Assembly: GCF_017497985.1 (NCBI RefSeq)
Contig: NZ_JAGDFV010000025.1
Location: forward strand, 1 to 52,127
DNA length: 52,127 nt
DNA from: Meiothermus sp. CFH 77666
GTDB taxonomy: Bacteria; Deinococcota; Deinococci; Deinococcales; Thermaceae
Reading direction: 5' to 3'
A program made the translations under genes and the position numbers. This document shows positions 34,711-42,455 of this stretch, piece by piece (the first letter of the stretch is position 1; every line of letters starts with the position of its first letter). The notes under the pieces were generated by a model. The model did no database searches and was not told where the DNA came from. It saw nothing but the letters and a program-made list of their open reading frames with translations.

Positions 34711-36636
34711 ATGAGCGAACCCATCTGGTTTCCATCGGACAATTACAAACACGGCAGCCACATCGAAGCCATGCTGCGACACCTGAACCTGGATAGCTAC
34801 GAGGCCCTTTACACCTTCAGCATCCAGCAGCCGGAGGCTTTCTGGGAGGCCACCTTACAGCTTCTGGGCATCGAGTGGTTTGTCCCCTATCGTCAGGTGT
34901 TAGATGTTTCGCAGGGGCCACAGTGGCCCCACTGGTTTGTGGGGGGGCGGCTGAACCTGGCCCACAACGCCCTCCACCATGCCAAAACCCGGCCCCACGA
35001 CCCGGCCCTTATCTGGGAAGGGGAAGACGGCGCTGTGGTGAGGTTGAGTTATGGCGAACTCGAGGCCGCCGTAGCCCAGACGGCCCATGCGCTCAGATCG
35101 CTGGGTATTGGCAAGGGCGACCGGGTAGGCCTCTTCCTGCCCATGCTGCCCGAGACCGCTATCAGCGCCCTGGCTCTGGCCCAGATCGGTGCGATTTTTG
35201 TACCTATCTTTTCTGGTTATGCCGCCGAGGCAGCGGCCACCCGCCTTCAGGATGCCGAGGCCAGGCTTATCCTCACCGCCGATGGCTTTTACCGCCGGGG
35301 CAGCCAGGTCAAGCTATTGGACAACGCCCGTGCTGCTGCGGCGCTTTCACCCAGCGTGCAACAGCTTTTGGTGATCCGCCGTTTTGGAAATGTGGAGCTA
35401 GCACCCAACGAGGTGGCCTGGGATCAAATCGTTCCACAGCAACCCTCCACAGCCCCTTATGAACCCATGGACAGCATGGATCCCTTCATGCTGATCTACA
35501 CCTCCGGCACCACCGGCAAACCCAAGGGCACCGTGCACTACCACGCGGGCTTTCCCATCAAAGCCGCACAGGACATGGCTCATCTCTTCGACCTGCGAAA
35601 GCACGAGACCCTGTTCTGGTTCACCGATATGGGCTGGATGATGGGCCCGTGGGCCATCCTGGGAGCCCTGACCATCGGAGGCACTGTGCTGCTCTATGAA
35701 GGCGCCCCCGATTACCCCGATGCAAGCCGGCTATGGTCTATTTGTGAGCGGCACGGGGTCACCCACCTGGGCCTCTCCCCCACCCTGGTACGGGCCCTGA
35801 TGCCCCTGGGCGACGAGCCCGTTCGCAAGCATGACTTGTCCAGGCTGCGGATGCTGGGCTCCACCGGCGAACCCTGGAACCTGGAGCCCTATCTGTGGTT
35901 TGCTCGAACTGTAGGTCAGAATCGCGTACCCATCATCAACTACTCCGGCGGTACAGAAATTGGCGGTGGCATCCTGGGCTGCACGGCCTGGCGGCCCATC
36001 AAGCCCATGGGGTTCAACACTGCTGTTCCAGGGATTCACGCCGAGGTGCTGGACAGTACCGGACAGCCCGTGCGGGACGAGGTAGGTGAGCTGGCCGTGA
36101 TGGGGCCCTGGCCTGGGCAGACTAAAGGTTTTTGGAAGGCCCCCGAGCGCTACCTGGACACCTATTGGAGCCGATTTGAAAACATCTGGGTGCATGGCGA
36201 CTGGGCCATTCTGGATCGGGAGGGCCACTGGATGATCCAGGGACGCAGTGACGACACCCTCAAAATTGCCGGGAAGCGGGTGGGCCCCGCTGAATACGAA
36301 AGCGCCGCCGTCGAGCACCCGGCAGTGAAGGAAGCCGCTGCCATTGGCATTCCCCATCCCGTCAAGGGCGAGGCAGCGGTGGTGTTTGTGGTGCTGCGAA
36401 CCGAGCACGCTCCGAGCAAGGAAATGGAACAGGCCATTGCAGAAACCATTGCCGCTCGGCTGGGCAAAGCGCTCAAGCCCGAAAAAATTCTTTTTGTCCC
36501 CGACCTGCCCAAAACCCGCAATGCCAAAGTGATGCGACGGGTGATTCGAGCCGCCTACCTGGGACAAAACCCTGGCGACCTGTCGGCCCTCGAGAACCCA
36601 CAAGCCGTGGAAGCTATTCAGAATTCCTCGAGGTGA
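34711..36636 (+). CDS. Acetyl-CoA synthetase-like AMP-forming acyl-CoA ligase
   Basis: A 641-aa ANL-superfamily enzyme that activates a carboxylic acid with ATP and joins it to CoA. An N-terminal ACAS_N-like segment (about 30-95) is followed by the AMP-binding domain with the P-loop YTSGTTGKPKG (263-273), motif NYSGGTEIGGG, the hinge aspartate region GRSDDTLKIAGKRVGP and, near the C-terminus, KTRNAK with the catalytic lysine. The overall plan is that of acetyl/propionyl-CoA synthetases, though the exact acid is not certain. ATG 34711 with AGTGAGG upstream is preferred over GTG 34699. The gene is flanked by elements E1 and E2. Confidence 0.88.
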   Translation: MSEPIWFPSDNYKHGSHIEAMLRHLNLDSYEALYTFSIQQPEAFWEATLQLLGIEWFVPYRQVLDVSQGPQWPHWFVGGRLNLAHNALHHAKTRPHDPALIWEGEDGAVVRLSYGELEAAVAQTAHALRSLGIGKGDRVGLFLPMLPETAISALALAQIGAIFVPIFSGYAAEAAATRLQDAEARLILTADGFYRRGSQVKLLDNARAAAALSPSVQQLLVIRRFGNVELAPNEVAWDQIVPQQPSTAPYEPMDSMDPFMLIYTSGTTGKPKGTVHYHAGFPIKAAQDMAHLFDLRKHETLFWFTDMGWMMGPWAILGALTIGGTVLLYEGAPDYPDASRLWSICERHGVTHLGLSPTLVRALMPLGDEPVRKHDLSRLRMLGSTGEPWNLEPYLWFARTVGQNRVPIINYSGGTEIGGGILGCTAWRPIKPMGFNTAVPGIHAEVLDSTGQPVRDEVGELAVMGPWPGQTKGFWKAPERYLDTYWSRFENIWVHGDWAILDREGHWMIQGRSDDTLKIAGKRVGPAEYESAAVEHPAVKEAAAIGIPHPVKGEAAVVFVVLRTEHAPSKEMEQAIAETIAARLGKALKPEKILFVPDLPKTRNAKVMRRVIRAAYLGQNPGDLSALENPQAVEAIQNSSR

Positions 36637-36691
36637 TACCGGGTTCAAAAAGACAGTTGACAAAGCCAAAAGCCCGCCAGATCGTCTTACA

Positions 36692-36876
36692 GCGCTCTTC
36701 ACAGACGTGGCCGCCCGCGAAAACGAAAAAGCGCCTGGCCCAGACGCGCATTACGCACTCGAGCGTGATCCGGGTTCGGCCCACGGTTGCTTGGGTTTCG
36801 AGTTTCCAGGCGACCATCGTTCTATCCAGGACAAATCTTTCTTGCAATCGGATGGCTTGAATTTTGTGAAGAGTGC
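36692..36876. repeat. Inverted-repeat element E2 downstream of the acyl-CoA ligase
   Basis: A 185-bp segment bounded by AGCGCTCTTCACA (36691-36703) and TGTGAAGAGTGCT (36865-36877), a 13-bp inverted repeat with one mismatch. Its ends match E1 (34543-34639), while its middle is about 90 bp longer. It contains a CTCGAG site and lies 55 bp after the ligase stop codon. Confidence 0.75.
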
Positions 36877-36913
36877 TCCATATAGCGTTGTATTATCCCA
36901 ACCTCCTCGAGAC

Positions 36914-36947
36914 CAAAAAAATAACCGACTCCAGAGCGGAGTCGGTT
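36914..36947 (-). terminator. Rho-independent terminator of the Lys/Ala-rich gene
   Basis: On the minus strand AACCGACTCC (complement of 36938-36947) pairs with GGAGTCGGTT (complement of 36923-36932) across a 5-nt loop, followed by ATTTTTTT. It lies 16 nt after the stop codon at 36963. Confidence 0.9.
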
Positions 36948-36962
36948 TACTAAACTTGCGCC

Positions 36963-37313
36963 TTACTGCTTGGCAGCCGCTTTCTTGGGAGCAGCCTTTT
37001 TCGCGGCGGGCTTGGCAGTAGCCTTGGCCGCAGGCTTGGCAGCGGCTTTTTTGGGGGCCGCTTTGGTCGCAGCCGGCTTGGCAGCAGACTTAGCGGTAGA
37101 CTTCGCAGCCGGCTTGGCAGCAGCCTTGGCAGCGGCTTTTTTGGGGGCCGCTTTGGTCGCAGCCGGCTTGGCAGCAGACTTAGCGGTAGACTTCGCAGCA
37201 GCCTTGGCCGCAGGCTTGGCGGCAGTTTTTTTGGCGGCAGGCTTCTTGGCTGCGGGCTTGGCGGCGGCTTTCTTAGCAGCAGGCTTCTTGGCGGTTTCTT
37301 GGTTTTCAGGCAT
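36963..37313 (-). CDS. Lys/Ala/Pro-rich histone-H1-like protein
   Basis: A 116-residue protein made almost wholly of Lys, Ala, Pro, Thr and Ser in 'PAAKK', 'KPAATK', 'KKAAAK' units, very basic and without hydrophobic core. This is the composition of bacterial histone-H1-like tails, which bind and condense DNA non-specifically or bridge nucleic acids. A 25-residue block occurs twice with identical DNA, 30 residues apart. A ribosome site AAGGAGG lies 8 nt before ATG 37313, and a strong terminator follows, so it is a real, probably well-expressed gene. The opposite strand is also open over this stretch, but only because of the repeat composition. Confidence 0.85.
   Translation of the reverse strand: MPENQETAKKPAAKKAAAKPAAKKPAAKKTAAKPAAKAAAKSTAKSAAKPAATKAAPKKAAAKAAAKPAAKSTAKSAAKPAATKAAPKKAAAKPAAKATAKPAAKKAAPKKAAAKQ
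37035..37199. repeat. Two exact 75-bp repeats, 90-bp period, within the Lys/Ala-rich gene
   Basis: Bases 37035-37109 are repeated without change at 37125-37199. The period of 90 bp (30 codons) keeps the frame. Identity even at third codon positions indicates a recent duplication or ongoing gene conversion, so copy number may differ between strains. Confidence 0.9.
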
Positions 37314-37476
37314 GTATGTTCCTCCTTAGTTCAGAGTGGAGTCATCTGAGCAGAAACTCCCGAATCATGCGCTATCCAGCGGACGATTCGCCCATTGCAC
37401 ATAACCAGGTTTCTGGCATTGCGCGTAATGTGGACGAGCGTTTCTGTTAGATTGTGGCTCCACTGAACCCAACTAT

Positions 37477-37488
37477 ACAACATGTTGT
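37477..37488. promoter_or_regulatory. Perfect palindrome ACAACATGTTGT, possible operator
   Basis: A 12-bp exact palindrome about 165 nt upstream of the Lys/Ala-rich gene, near a minus-strand TATAGT (37471-37476 complement) and TTGACG. It could be a dimeric regulator site for that gene's promoter. Confidence 0.35.
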
Positions 37489-37992
37489 GTGGTTTTTGCA
37501 CGTCAAATACAACTTATGGGTGAATTTTCGATTCGTCCGATTGGCATCGAAGCATCGAGTTTTTTCCTTTATTATCGCGTTTTTGTGATGTTGCATTTTC
37601 GCTCGAGGGTATCTTAATCAATTGCGCCCGCATCGAGTGAATTGGGTGGTTGGCATTTCAGCATATTCAGACTTCAGCCATCACCTCCCTCCATTTATGC
37701 CGTTTCCACCGAGACAAAAAGCATCCCAAGAATTCCGTCTTAAAACTGTCTCACCCAAGCGCAGATGAAGTAAAGATGGCGATAATTTTACCAACTGCTG
37801 CAACGCCCACAGCCTGGCGCAAAGTAGCAACACACAACCCAGGTCAATAATAAGGGGCAAATAAGCCCGTTTTCATCGCATAATCTCGCGCAGCTATTTG
37901 ACCCCTCTGCGGTCAGTGATGTTCGTTGCTTTCTCCAAACCAGTCTCCCGACCCAAAGCGCGATGCTGTACGGCCTTTACAAATCCCTACGA

Positions 37993-37998
37993 TAGAAT
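37993..37998 (+). promoter_or_regulatory. -10 box of the dynamin-family gene, leaderless type
   Basis: TAGAAT ends 7 nt before ATG 38006, with no ribosome binding site between. No clear -35 is found. Confidence 0.45.
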
Positions 37999-38005
37999 AC
38001 AGAGC

Positions 38006-39652
38006 ATGTTGGATTCCAACACATTGGCCCTGGCCCAGGATGTGCGTGCGTTGCTGACCAGAGGGCTGGATGCATTGGCTCGAGTGGGGATCGAAACCAA
38101 GCCGCTCAAGCAAGCCTTGCTGGATCTGGATGGCCCCTTCTTGTTGGTGGTAGCGGGCGAGTTTAACAGCGGTAAGTCGTCATTACTCAATGCGCTCCTG
38201 GGGGGCGATTTTTTGAAGGAGGGGGTCACGCCCACCACCGACCGCATTAATCTGATCGGCTACGGCCCCGAACCCAAGCTACAGCCGCAGTCCCCCGAGT
38301 TGGTGCTCATTCAGTTGCCGCATCCACTGCTCAAAGATGTACGGCTGGTAGACACCCCTGGCACCAACGCGATCCTGCAACATCATCAGGTTCTGACCCA
38401 GAAATTTCTCCCCCGCGCCGACCTGATACTGTTCGTCACCAGTGCCGACCGGCCCTTCACCCAGTCCGAAGCCGACTTCCTAAATTTCATTCGGGCCTGG
38501 GGCAAGAAGGTGGTGCTCATCATCAACAAAATGGATTTACTCACCGAGCCCGAGTTGCAGCAGGTGCTCGAGTTCGTCCAGAAAGGTGCCGACCAGACTC
38601 TGGGACACATCCCGCCTATCTTCCCGGTATCGGCCCGTCGGGCACGGCAAGGCAACGTGGCTCAAAGCCATATTCCCGAGCTCGAGGCCCACATCCGGCA
38701 AGTGCTCACCCACGAGGCCGCCCTCCTCAAGCTAGGTTCGCCCCTGGGGGTGTTGGCGCGGCTCAGCGAAGAAGCCAAACCCGCCCTGGAAACCAGGCTC
38801 AAAGAAGCCGAGAAGCAGCTTGCCACTTGCCGTGAGCTGGATAGCCTACTCCAGCGTCATGAAGAACGCACCCGCCGCGACTTCAACGGGCAGGTCGCGT
38901 TGGCGCTGCAAGCCATTGACGAGGTGCGCAGCAGGGGTGAACGCTGGCTGGACGAAAAAGTGCGTTTCTCCAAATTTCTCGAGCTGCTGCAATCCAGCAA
39001 GCTCAAGCAGAGTTTTATTGATGATGTGGTCAAAGGGGCCAACCAGGAGATCGAGCGCCGCGTACTCGAGGCCATGAACTGGCTGGCCAAGCGTGACCGC
39101 GAACTGCTCGAGGATGCCCTCTCGCTGCTGCGGGAAGCGCCCGGCCTGCGGCAAACCGAGCAGGTCGGCCCGGAAGAGCGCACCATTGCGGGCAACCTGG
39201 AAGAAGCCCTGCGCTCCTTTGATGCCGAGGCCGAGGCCATTCAGTTGCGCGATTTCATCCAGGAGAGCCTGCGCGGCACCGCCCTGGCAGAAGTGGGGGT
39301 GATGGGGCTGGGCCTGACCATCCTGCTGGTCGCCCAGAAAATTGCCTTCGATATTCTGGGTATTTTTGCCACGGTGTTTGGCGCTATTCTGGCTACCTCC
39401 ATCCTGCCCCGCCGCAAAGAAACTGCCAAAGCCCGCCTGCGCGAACGGCTGGCGGAGTTACGCAGCACCCTCGAGCGGGCCTTGAGCGAGACCCTGAACA
39501 CCGAGATGCAGCGCACCCGCGAACGTTTCAATAGTCTGTACCGCACCCCCTGCACCCGGCTGGAAAGCAGCCGCGACACTACTCTGGCCCAACTGCAACA
39601 AACGGAGCAATTAAGAACGGAAGCCCTCGAGCTGCGCCGTCGGCTGGGCTGA
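38006..39652 (+). CDS. Dynamin-family GTPase
   Basis: A 548-aa bacterial dynamin-like protein, likely acting in membrane remodelling or repair. GTPase motifs are G1 GEFNSGKSSL (P-loop 51-58), G2 threonine in GVTPTTDRI, G3 DTPG, and G4 NKMD. Long helical stalk regions follow (about 235-420), then a hydrophobic hairpin (about 428-475: VGVMGLGLTILLVAQ and later IFATVFGAILATSIL) that would serve as the membrane paddle, and a final coiled coil. ATG 38006 is preferred over the upstream frame at 37898, whose first 36 codons precede a -10 box and show no family similarity. It stands alone, without the partner gene often found beside bacterial dynamins. Confidence 0.88.
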   Translation: MLDSNTLALAQDVRALLTRGLDALARVGIETKPLKQALLDLDGPFLLVVAGEFNSGKSSLLNALLGGDFLKEGVTPTTDRINLIGYGPEPKLQPQSPELVLIQLPHPLLKDVRLVDTPGTNAILQHHQVLTQKFLPRADLILFVTSADRPFTQSEADFLNFIRAWGKKVVLIINKMDLLTEPELQQVLEFVQKGADQTLGHIPPIFPVSARRARQGNVAQSHIPELEAHIRQVLTHEAALLKLGSPLGVLARLSEEAKPALETRLKEAEKQLATCRELDSLLQRHEERTRRDFNGQVALALQAIDEVRSRGERWLDEKVRFSKFLELLQSSKLKQSFIDDVVKGANQEIERRVLEAMNWLAKRDRELLEDALSLLREAPGLRQTEQVGPEERTIAGNLEEALRSFDAEAEAIQLRDFIQESLRGTALAEVGVMGLGLTILLVAQKIAFDILGIFATVFGAILATSILPRRKETAKARLRERLAELRSTLERALSETLNTEMQRTRERFNSLYRTPCTRLESSRDTTLAQLQQTEQLRTEALELRRRLG

Positions 39653-40048
39653 TACTGCAAAAGCCCAAGGCTGTGTCTTGGGGTTGGTCATGTTGCTACT
39701 ACACGGTCGTACAAATATCTTTACAGATGTGTCCATTTCGGTTGAGCTGCACGCGTGCTGTGTTCACTGGCAGAAGCCGAAGCAGACGTCTTTTCGTTCC
39801 TCCTCTACATCGTAGGGGAGGTCAGGTGGGGTTGCTGAACAGCGCCTTCACACAGCAGGTCAGTTCAGGGCCTTGCCTAATACCCTCCCCACCCTCCCTG
39901 CGTGGTAGGGAGGGGTTTTAAGGGCCATAGCTCATGGAAGCCGTCGAAGTGTATGGGTATCTCTACGACGCCGTAATAGCCCACCCCCATCACAAATCCC
40001 GGCAGCCTCGAGCCTAGCCTAGCGGCTTTCTGAGGGCTTAGTGTCCCT
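39653..40048. other. 396-bp non-coding region with terminator-like hairpin
   Basis: No gene is seen. It contains an inverted repeat CCCAAGgctgtgtCTTGGG (39664-39682) soon after the dynamin gene, G/C-rich short repeats and, at 39892-39920, a clear terminator. Confidence 0.6.
39892..39920 (+). terminator. Terminator-like hairpin downstream of the dynamin gene
   Basis: CCCTCCCT (39892-39899) pairs with AGGGAGGG (39907-39914) over a 7-nt loop, followed by GTTTTA. It faces the plus strand and lies about 240 bp after the dynamin stop. Confidence 0.6.
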
Positions 40049-40465
40049 CTAGCGCACCAGCAATACCGGACACTGGGCATGGGTCACCACTTTCTGACTC
40101 TGGCTGCCGAGCAGTAAACCACTCAACTGTCCCAAGCCTCTGGTACCCATCACGATCAGATCTACGTGTCGCACCTGGGCTACTCGCAAAATGACCTCTG
40201 CTGCGGGCCCTTCCAGCACCTCGGTTTCAACTTTTGGAAGCTCCCCCAGCAAAGCCTGGGCCTGCTCCATAACCCGGTCTGCGGCCTCGGTTCGCCTGGA
40301 GATCACCTCTTGCAGGTAGGGCTCACCCAGATAGTCGGGAACCGGATCGTAGGTGTGAACCACGCAAAGAGCAGCCTGGTACTGCCGGGCCAGATCGGCA
40401 GCCAGGCGGGCTGCTTTCTGGGCATGGGTGGAGCCATCGAACGCCATCAAGATATTGTTGAACAT
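40049..40465 (-). CDS. Universal stress protein family protein
   Basis: A 138-aa single-domain UspA-type protein that probably binds ATP. It starts MFNNILMAFDGSTHAQKAA, with the conserved D of 'aFDGS', and ends with the nucleotide motif GTRGLGQLSGLLLGSQSQKV, matching G-2x-G-9x-G-(S/T). ATG 40465 is chosen because GAGGAGG lies 6 nt before it and family similarity begins there; the frame is open 44 codons further up without meaning. It is transcribed away from the chemosensory operon. Confidence 0.9.
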   Translation of the reverse strand: MFNNILMAFDGSTHAQKAARLAADLARQYQAALCVVHTYDPVPDYLGEPYLQEVISRRTEAADRVMEQAQALLGELPKVETEVLEGPAAEVILRVAQVRHVDLIVMGTRGLGQLSGLLLGSQSQKVVTHAQCPVLLVR

Positions 40466-40640
40466 GGCGACCTCCTCGGCAAAAAAAGCCCCCAGCAACC
40501 TTTCCTTTCGGATGAAGCTGCTGAGGTCGGAAGCAGGAAACCCGTTACCGACTTTCCTGCTTTCAATGTAAATATACGCCCATCCTGGCCCCTCCACCAG
40601 GGACTTTTATCCCGGTTTGCCCAAATCAGGGAACCAGGCT

Positions 40641-40660
40641 ATACCCCCATTTGGGGGTAT
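40641..40660. promoter_or_regulatory. Perfect palindrome between the stress-protein gene and the chemosensory operon
   Basis: ATACCCCCATTTGGGGGTAT consists of two 9-bp arms around a TT core. It lies 175 bp upstream of the universal stress gene start and 143 bp upstream of the response regulator start, in the middle of the divergent promoter region. It is a good candidate for an operator shared by both units; it has no T tail, so it is unlikely to be a terminator. Confidence 0.5.
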
Positions 40661-40803
40661 TCGCACGTAACGCCCAGTAGCCCACGGCATGTGCAACCAT
40701 CACAGGGGCCATGTAACGCTTCGCATAACTTATGGTTACATTGCGGGCGGAAATACCTCTCAGCAGACATGTCTGTCTTCGCTCGCAAACACGGAGGAAA
40801 AAT

Positions 40804-41166
40804 ATGGCAAAACTGATCGCAGTAGATGACTCTCTGGCCGACCTGAAGCTCATTGAACAATCGCTTTCGCAGTATCACCAGGTCGTGTTGTACCAGGGTA
40901 GCGAAAACGTAGAGCAACGTATCGAAGCCGAAAAGCCGGACGCGGTGCTGCTGGATGTAGTCATGCCGGGCCGCAACGGCTACGAGGTGCTGCGTTCACT
41001 GCGCCGAAGCGAGGCCACCAAACACATCCCGGTGCTGGTCATCAGCTCCAAAGGCGAACCCACCGACATCGAGTGGGGCAAACGCCAGGGCGCTAATGGC
41101 TACCTGACCAAACCCTACACCCCCGAAGCCCTGCGCAAGGCCGTGCAGGAAATACTTCAAGCCTAG
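40804..41166 (+). CDS. CheY/PilG-like single-domain response regulator
   Basis: A 120-aa receiver. The acidic pair D8/D9, phospho-acceptor D51 in LLDVVMP, the switch serines in VLVISSKG and K103 in LTKPYTP are all in place. It is the first gene of a chemosensory operon and, like PilG/PilH of Pil-Chp systems, has no output domain. Start ATG 40804 follows a good GGAGG site. The frame is open 24 codons upstream, without a site. The likely phosphate donor is the CheA-like kinase at 47058. Confidence 0.93.
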   Translation: MAKLIAVDDSLADLKLIEQSLSQYHQVVLYQGSENVEQRIEAEKPDAVLLDVVMPGRNGYEVLRSLRRSEATKHIPVLVISSKGEPTDIEWGKRQGANGYLTKPYTPEALRKAVQEILQA

Positions 41167-41216
41167 CTCCATCCAAGCCGTTGGGCCACGCCCCTCGAGG
41201 CATCAAGGATCTAGCC

Positions 41217-41687
41217 ATGATCAATACCGCCATTAGCAAAGTATGGGTGCTGCGCCTGGGCAGCACCTATCTTGGCGTGGAACCCAAAGCATTCAAGGAA
41301 GTGCTGGAAGTCACCCAGCCCACTCCCGTCCCGCTGGCCCCCGCCCCCTTGATGGGACTGTTGAGCAACCAGGGCCAGATTGTGCCGGTGTTCGATCTGT
41401 GTCACGTTTTGCAAATTGCACCCTCTGGTTCTGGGATTGCGGCCTTGCTCGAGTTTGAAGGGCAGCCACTGGCTTTCCTAATTGACGAGGTGGTGGGGCT
41501 CCGTACCAACTTGAGTGGAGCCTGGATGGCCCCCAGCCAGCACCCACTATTCAGCGCCATTCTGGAAGAGGACGGCAAAAGCGTGCAGATCCTCGAGGTG
41601 CGCAATCTCTTCGCGCATCTATCTGAACAAATGTCCACCCTGGCACAAGCCTCGGCTATTCCTGGTCGGGCCCAAGCCCAAGCCTAA
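41217..41687 (+). CDS. CheW-like coupling protein
   Basis: A 156-aa CheW-fold protein linking the methyl-accepting sensors to the kinase. The two SH3-like beta barrels can be traced: VWVLRLGSTYLGVEPKAFKE, then LMGLLSNQGQIVPVFDLCHV, where CheW proteins have 'G.i..RG.iipviDL', and LAFLIDEVVGL with the conserved 'vD.V.' strand. The R of 'RG' is replaced by Q in NQG, a mild deviation. A short Ala/Gln-rich tail follows. ATG 41217 is chosen over a frame opening at 41181, since similarity begins at the former. Confidence 0.85.
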   Translation: MINTAISKVWVLRLGSTYLGVEPKAFKEVLEVTQPTPVPLAPAPLMGLLSNQGQIVPVFDLCHVLQIAPSGSGIAALLEFEGQPLAFLIDEVVGLRTNLSGAWMAPSQHPLFSAILEEDGKSVQILEVRNLFAHLSEQMSTLAQASAIPGRAQAQA

Positions 41688-41699
41688 GGAGTTGTCTCA

Positions 41700-42455
41700 A
41701 TGGAACAAACCCATCTGCCCATGAACCATGACCCCTTTTTAGTAGGGGTTTCTTTCTTGGTCGCCATCTTCGCGTCTTATGCCGCATTGGCTACCATCAA
41801 TTATTTGCGACAAGGAGTCGCCGGTAGAGCCTGGCTCTGGCTTGGTGCCACCACATTCGGGTTGGGGGTGTGGGCCATGCATTTTACCGCCATGACCGCC
41901 CTTCAACTCGAAATGGTGGTGGCTTACGATCCCCTCATCACCCTAATCTCGGTTTTCTTCGCTGTACTTGGTGCGGCGGCGGCTTTCCAGTTGGTCAGCA
42001 AGCCCAAGGTGGGCCTGGCTCAGGTGCTGGGCTCCGGCTTTTTTCTGGGGGCGGGCATCGGTGTGATGCACTACGTGGGCATGTTCGCCATGCGCTTGAA
42101 TGCCAAACTAACCTTTGATCTTGCCTTGGTTGCAGTCTCGGTACTGGTAGCCGTAGCACTGGGTACATTTGGTATCTGGACACTCACCAGCCAGGCTTTT
42201 AATCTGGTTCCCTTCCGTCACCTGATCACCGCTGTCATCACCGGCTCGGCCATCCCATTCATGCACTACACCGCCATGCTAGCGGCCAAATTTACCGCAA
42301 CCGATGGCGACAGCATGCACAGCATGATCGCCAGTGGAAATCTGCTTTCACTCAACATTTTCTTGCTGCTAGCGGTAGTGGTTATAGGATTGCCCATGTT
42401 CCTGAGTTCCTTGCTCGAGACTTCTGCAGACAAAGTACCGGAGGCCGAAGCATGA
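41700..42455 (+). CDS. MHYT-domain integral membrane sensor
   Basis: A 251-aa membrane protein with seven predicted helices and three MHYT-type motifs: WAMHFTAM (about 57-64), MHYVGM (about 122-127) and MHYTAM (about 189-194), each at the outer end of a helix. MHYT domains are thought to bind copper and sense O2, CO or NO. Usually the domain is attached to a GGDEF, EAL or kinase output; here it is alone, with only a short cytoplasmic tail, and sits between cheW and two chemoreceptors. AAGGAG precedes ATG 41700; its stop overlaps the next gene by 4 nt. A role as a sensor for the chemosensory array is an inference. Confidence 0.9.
   Translation: MEQTHLPMNHDPFLVGVSFLVAIFASYAALATINYLRQGVAGRAWLWLGATTFGLGVWAMHFTAMTALQLEMVVAYDPLITLISVFFAVLGAAAAFQLVSKPKVGLAQVLGSGFFLGAGIGVMHYVGMFAMRLNAKLTFDLALVAVSVLVAVALGTFGIWTLTSQAFNLVPFRHLITAVITGSAIPFMHYTAMLAAKFTATDGDSMHSMIASGNLLSLNIFLLLAVVVIGLPMFLSSLLETSADKVPEAEA

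Larger units (their letters stand above)
37314..38005. other. 692-bp AT-rich non-coding region
   Basis: No gene is convincing; a 66-codon plus-strand frame at 37650-37850 has no ribosome site or recognisable family. The region holds the leader of the Lys/Ala-rich gene, a perfect 12-bp palindrome ACAACATGTTGT (37477-37488) with TTGACG (minus strand, around 37500) beyond it, and at its right end the -10 box of the dynamin gene. It is clearly richer in A+T than the coding parts of the window. Confidence 0.6.

Noticed and set aside
36970-37329. Plus-strand Ala/Leu-rich frame opposite the Lys/Ala-rich gene
   Set aside because: Its hydrophobic repeats are the complement of Lys-Ala codons; the minus gene has a ribosome site and a terminator.
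37650-37850. 66-codon plus-strand frame in the AT-rich gap
   Set aside because: No ribosome site, no promoter at a fitting place and a composition unlike the genes of the window.
37898-38005. Upstream extension of the dynamin gene
   Set aside because: The 36 codons include the likely -10 box and show no similarity to dynamins; ATG 38006 is the better start.
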